This document shows positions 11,684 through 14,613 of a stretch of 14,613 nt of DNA, piece by piece. A program made the translations under genes and the position numbers. Origin of the DNA: a bacterium (GTDB taxonomy: Bacteria; Ratteibacteria; UBA8468; B48-G9; JAFGKM01); NCBI GenBank assembly GCA_029548585.1, contig JAKPNC010000233.1, forward strand, positions 1 through 14,613. The letters are read 5' to 3'. How positions within the stretch are numbered: position 1 is the stretch's first letter; the number at the start of each line of letters is the position of its first letter. The notes under the pieces were generated by a model, which was not told the origin of the DNA, made no database searches, and saw only the letters and a program-made list of their open reading frames with translations.

Positions 11684-14613
11684 TTATTCTGCTTCGACGG
11701 GTTCCTTTGAAAAAAATGAAGTCCCTCTCAGGGTTTCGTCAAACAAAAATAAGACCCTCGTATTCTGATCGGTTTCCGGATTATTTTTTGAAGGAAGAAA
11801 GTCTTTTTCATATCTCACGATATCCGAAACTCTCAGGTTGTCCACAGCGCCTTCAAAAGGCCCTATTTTTATATCTGAAAGCTTTTCCTTGAGAGATGCT
11901 TTCTGTCTTCCAGTCAAACGATTCATTCCGTAAGCCACTGTATCGTAAGCCAGCTTTTTCCCGTTGACAAAGATGGCAAAATCCCCTTCCGTTCCTTTTT
12001 CTCCTTCCTTTATGTCCCAGGTAAAGGCAAAATGATTCCAACGGCCGCCATCAAGATAATACTCGCCCTGGAAACCGAATTGAGGATTCCCGGTTTCCGG
12101 AAGGAGTTGAGTCTGAAGATAGCTGAAAATATTTCGGCCGCTTCCAAGCCTCATGTAAGAATGGCTAAGGTTGATATGAGAAGAGCTGACAAAAGGATTA
12201 TCTACTCTCTGCCCCGGGCCCAAAACCGTCTCACAGGTGGATCTGCAGGGAAGAAACCAGAATTCCACAGTACCGCGTTTCCCCGGGAAGCAGGCATATC
12301 CTCCTTCAGGAAGTCTTTTACCGCACGGGAATGATAATCCTTTTCCTTTCAACAGCCTGACTGCCTTACCGGAAATTCCGGGTATAAAAGCCAGAGGTTT
12401 TGCAGAGGCGGGAAGCATTTCAGGTAAAACAGGCGGCTTGCCTTCGGTTCCTTCAGGAAGAAGCTCCGCCGAACCGAAAGCAACCACCGGTTCAACGTTG
12501 AGCAGTTTATAAAATGCAGGCGGACAGGCGCCTTTGAAATCAAGCGTGAATGGTTCAATGGTCCATATTCCATCTTTACCATTGACAGGAATGTTTAATT
12601 CACCGACATTCTTATCTGAAATTTCCATGGCAACCGAACCGTCACCCCTTTTCACCCTGGCTGGAAAACCGATGAAGATCCTGAGCTCGGGCAAGCCTCC
12701 CGGCACCCTGAAAAAAACGGGCATTCCTTCTCCAAGCCTGCCGTAAGGGAGAGATTCCGCATGTTTCCCGGAAGAGAGAGACCAGAACCCTTCGGGACAG
12801 TAAAGGGCAATCCTTTCCGAACTGGAATCCAGAAGTGTGAAGGTATCCCTCTCATCGCCTATGAAAAGAAGATAAAGACCGCCGGGCGTTTCCTCAGGCA
12901 CGGTTACATATACATGGTACCTGGGATTCGTGTAGCCGGGACTATTTGACCAGTATGGACCAAGGTCCATCTTTTTTTCAAAAACGGCTTTAACTCCAAT
13001 TATTCCTTTTTCCCTGTAATCTTTTTCTCCATAGGGATATACTTCCGGCATCCCGGGAGGAGTATCGACATTTTTCTCAAGGTATATGCTAAACCTGGTT
13101 TCTACGCCCTTCGTGTGTTCAAATAAAATAGAGCTGTGAGGCTGCTTCATGGATTTGAGTGCGAGAGGGTAGGGCCTTCCGCTCCATCCTTTCTCCGATA
13201 TCATTTTAAGCGCCACGGGCAATCCCATGAAAGGATTGAAACATGCGGAAATCTGTAAATAGGACGGCATATTCTTCCAGTCAAGCGGGTTTTCGGGCAA
13301 TTTTGCCAGGTCATCGGACACGGAAGGATGCGAACTTACCTCACGCAATGCGTCTCTCATTGTCTGCTCGGCAATCCTTCTGTACCGTTGGTCCCCTGTC
13401 ATCCAGTATGCGCAGGAATATGTAAATCCCTCGTAGCATTTGTAGCCGATCTGGTTATAAGTGCGGTCAAACCTGTATCTCTGGTCGGCGATTTTCAAGA
13501 AAGCCTGTCTTGCAAGCTCATCGCCGGTTTCAATGTAATATTCCAGGTTGTTTCGCATATTCCGGTGGTCTTTATACATGGGACCGTATCCACCCTCGGC
13601 CCTGCCGGACACCCCGTTCTGGCTTTTCAGATCTATAAGGCCATGGGTAAGCTGTTTAGCCTTTCCGGATATTTCTTCATCCCAGTCCATCATTGAAAGA
13701 GCCATCAGCGCCCTGTGGGCTTTAATGTTATTTTTCCCTTCAACAGTCCACCTCTCCTTCATCGCCTCCTTCACCGTAAGGCAAAGGTCCCTTGCCTGCT
13801 CGTCTCCTGTCAGATAGTATTCAAAGAGCCAGTCTATACAGTCATTGGACAGGTAGGTTATATCAACCGTGCGGTCTCCCCAGAAAAAGGGCAGGTTTCT
13901 CCCTTCTGTCGGAGGATAGGTAAGCCCTCCGTGTTCTTTCCCGGGCTTGCCCGGCACGTCAATGTGCGCCATGTACCAGTCACCGGCAAATCTATTGAAT
14001 TTATATGCTTGCTCGTAATATATCCTCTCGCCGCTGCGGGCGTAGAGAATCCACGGTTCCCTTCTCATTCCATAAGGGTCATTGGACGAAAGAATGTGGA
14101 AGCGTCCCATTATTTTTCCGCCGACAGAATCATAATTCCACAGGGGAAAATGACCCCAGGATATGAACCCGTTGAAAGGAAAAGCATGAAGGGGAAGCAT
14201 GAACCTTTTCCAATATTCCGAAATAACGGCCTCTTCGACCGGAAAATTCTTTTCATCCCTGTGAAGCATGGGAAACCCCATGGCTTCCGTTGAGCATAAC
14301 CATTCAGGGTCGGGAACTCCAAGCGGAGGCCTTGAAGCAGAAAGGGTTGCCTGCCATACGGAATCCTCGTTCCATGTTCCTTGAAAAGGCATGAACCATA
14401 TGTCATGAGTCCTGGCGGCGCCTTGTGCGTTGCTTGGCCAGGCCGAAAGTTTCTTCGCACCCGGGCTTCCCACGCCCTTCTCAGCCCAGCTCTGCCAATA
14501 CTCATTCACCAGCGTCTTTCCCCTGAAATCAAGTTCTCTCCCTGACCGGCCGGACCATAATACAGCCCTTGCTCCTCTCGCCCCAAAGGATATTTCCTTG
14601 GGGAACCTTTCGG
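11684..14613 (-). CDS. large protein with alpha/alpha-toroid region and C-terminal LamG domain, 5' end missing (exo-rhamnogalacturonan-lyase-like)
   Basis: The frame is open from the stop at 11684-11686 to the right window edge, so the true start lies outside. A GTG at 14509 is not the start: 34 sensible codons precede it, including AVLWSGRSGRELDFRGKTLV. About 976 residues are visible. The left part, with YWQSWAEKGVG, ARTHDIWFMP and NGFISWGHFPLWNYDS, resembles the beta domains of PcRGLX/YetA-like (PL26) proteins. Helical repeats follow (bases ~13870-13190; CIDWLFEYYLTGDEQARDL, CYEGFTYSCAYWMTGDQRY), fitting an alpha/alpha toroid. A beta-rich segment comes next. The C-terminal LamG/ConA-like lectin domain (bases ~12410-11720) has GTVEFWFLP, WNHFAFTWD, FAIFVNGKKL and FEGAVDNLRVSDI. 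A lyase or hydrolase acting on acidic polysaccharide is inferred. Whether it is exported cannot be judged without the N-terminus. Confidence 0.75.
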   Translation of the reverse strand, partial: ERFPKEISFGARGARAVLWSGRSGRELDFRGKTLVNEYWQSWAEKGVGSPGAKKLSAWPSNAQGAARTHDIWFMPFQGTWNEDSVWQATLSASRPPLGVPDPEWLCSTEAMGFPMLHRDEKNFPVEEAVISEYWKRFMLPLHAFPFNGFISWGHFPLWNYDSVGGKIMGRFHILSSNDPYGMRREPWILYARSGERIYYEQAYKFNRFAGDWYMAHIDVPGKPGKEHGGLTYPPTEGRNLPFFWGDRTVDITYLSNDCIDWLFEYYLTGDEQARDLCLTVKEAMKERWTVEGKNNIKAHRALMALSMMDWDEEISGKAKQLTHGLIDLKSQNGVSGRAEGGYGPMYKDHRNMRNNLEYYIETGDELARQAFLKIADQRYRFDRTYNQIGYKCYEGFTYSCAYWMTGDQRYRRIAEQTMRDALREVSSHPSVSDDLAKLPENPLDWKNMPSYLQISACFNPFMGLPVALKMISEKGWSGRPYPLALKSMKQPHSSILFEHTKGVETRFSIYLEKNVDTPPGMPEVYPYGEKDYREKGIIGVKAVFEKKMDLGPYWSNSPGYTNPRYHVYVTVPEETPGGLYLLFIGDERDTFTLLDSSSERIALYCPEGFWSLSSGKHAESLPYGRLGEGMPVFFRVPGGLPELRIFIGFPARVKRGDGSVAMEISDKNVGELNIPVNGKDGIWTIEPFTLDFKGACPPAFYKLLNVEPVVAFGSAELLPEGTEGKPPVLPEMLPASAKPLAFIPGISGKAVRLLKGKGLSFPCGKRLPEGGYACFPGKRGTVEFWFLPCRSTCETVLGPGQRVDNPFVSSSHINLSHSYMRLGSGRNIFSYLQTQLLPETGNPQFGFQGEYYLDGGRWNHFAFTWDIKEGEKGTEGDFAIFVNGKKLAYDTVAYGMNRLTGRQKASLKEKLSDIKIGPFEGAVDNLRVSDIVRYEKDFLPSKNNPETDQNTRVLFLFDETLRGTSFFSKEPVEAE

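Noticed and set aside
11102..11710. 202-codon plus-strand frame opposite the amidohydrolase gene
   Set aside because: It is antisense to a gene with a complete metal-binding motif set and has no start signal; a shadow of that gene.
13715..14293. 192-codon plus-strand frame opposite the toroid-LamG gene
   Set aside because: Antisense shadow of a well-supported coding region.

Overview
The window is an enzyme cluster that looks like carbohydrate catabolism. The organism is probably an uncultivated bacterium. I see no rRNA, tRNA, CRISPR array, transposase or phage gene. The protein families (GHL6-like hydrolase, DUF5107, DUF4091/GH123-like, acetamidase, LamG-bearing alpha/alpha-toroid protein) are often combined in Lentisphaerota, Kiritimatiellota, Omnitrophota and planctomycete-like genomes. 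Heavy use of AGA/AGG for Arg and ATA for Ile fits an uncultivated lineage of that sort. The phylum is an inference, not something the sequence proves.

Layout, plus strand: a putative glycoside hydrolase with a beta-galactosidase-trimerisation-like domain (123-2297); an acetamidase/formamidase (2812-3711) behind a textbook sigma70-type promoter; an alpha/beta-hydrolase esterase (4127-4963); a long hairpin-rich gap (4964-5825); a two-gene operon of a DUF5107+TPR protein (5826-7757) and a DUF4091/GH123-like protein (7796-9544); a gap with a GC-rich palindromic block; and a sugar-phosphate isomerase/epimerase-like TIM barrel (9893-10681). A strong bidirectional terminator (10696-10737) separates these from two minus-strand genes. 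One is a large toroid+LamG protein that runs off the right edge (14613 down to 11684). The other, transcribed after it, is an amidohydrolase (11620 down to 10736).

Reading of function (inference): none of the proteins whose N-terminus is visible has a signal peptide, and there is no transporter or sensor in the window. The set therefore looks like intracellular processing of an imported, probably acetylated or N-acetylated oligosaccharide. The hydrolase, GH123-like and rhamnogalacturonan-lyase-like proteins would break glycosidic bonds, the esterase and acetamidase would remove acyl or amide groups, and the isomerase and amidohydrolase would process products.

The most unusual signals are non-coding. 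A ~70-bp sequence occurs twice, just upstream of the first hydrolase and of the esterase. A tight stack of hairpins lies in the 4964-5330 gap, followed by an orphan promoter. Several near-perfect dyads sit in upstream regions. I did not find convincing evidence of a wholly new defence or mobile system.
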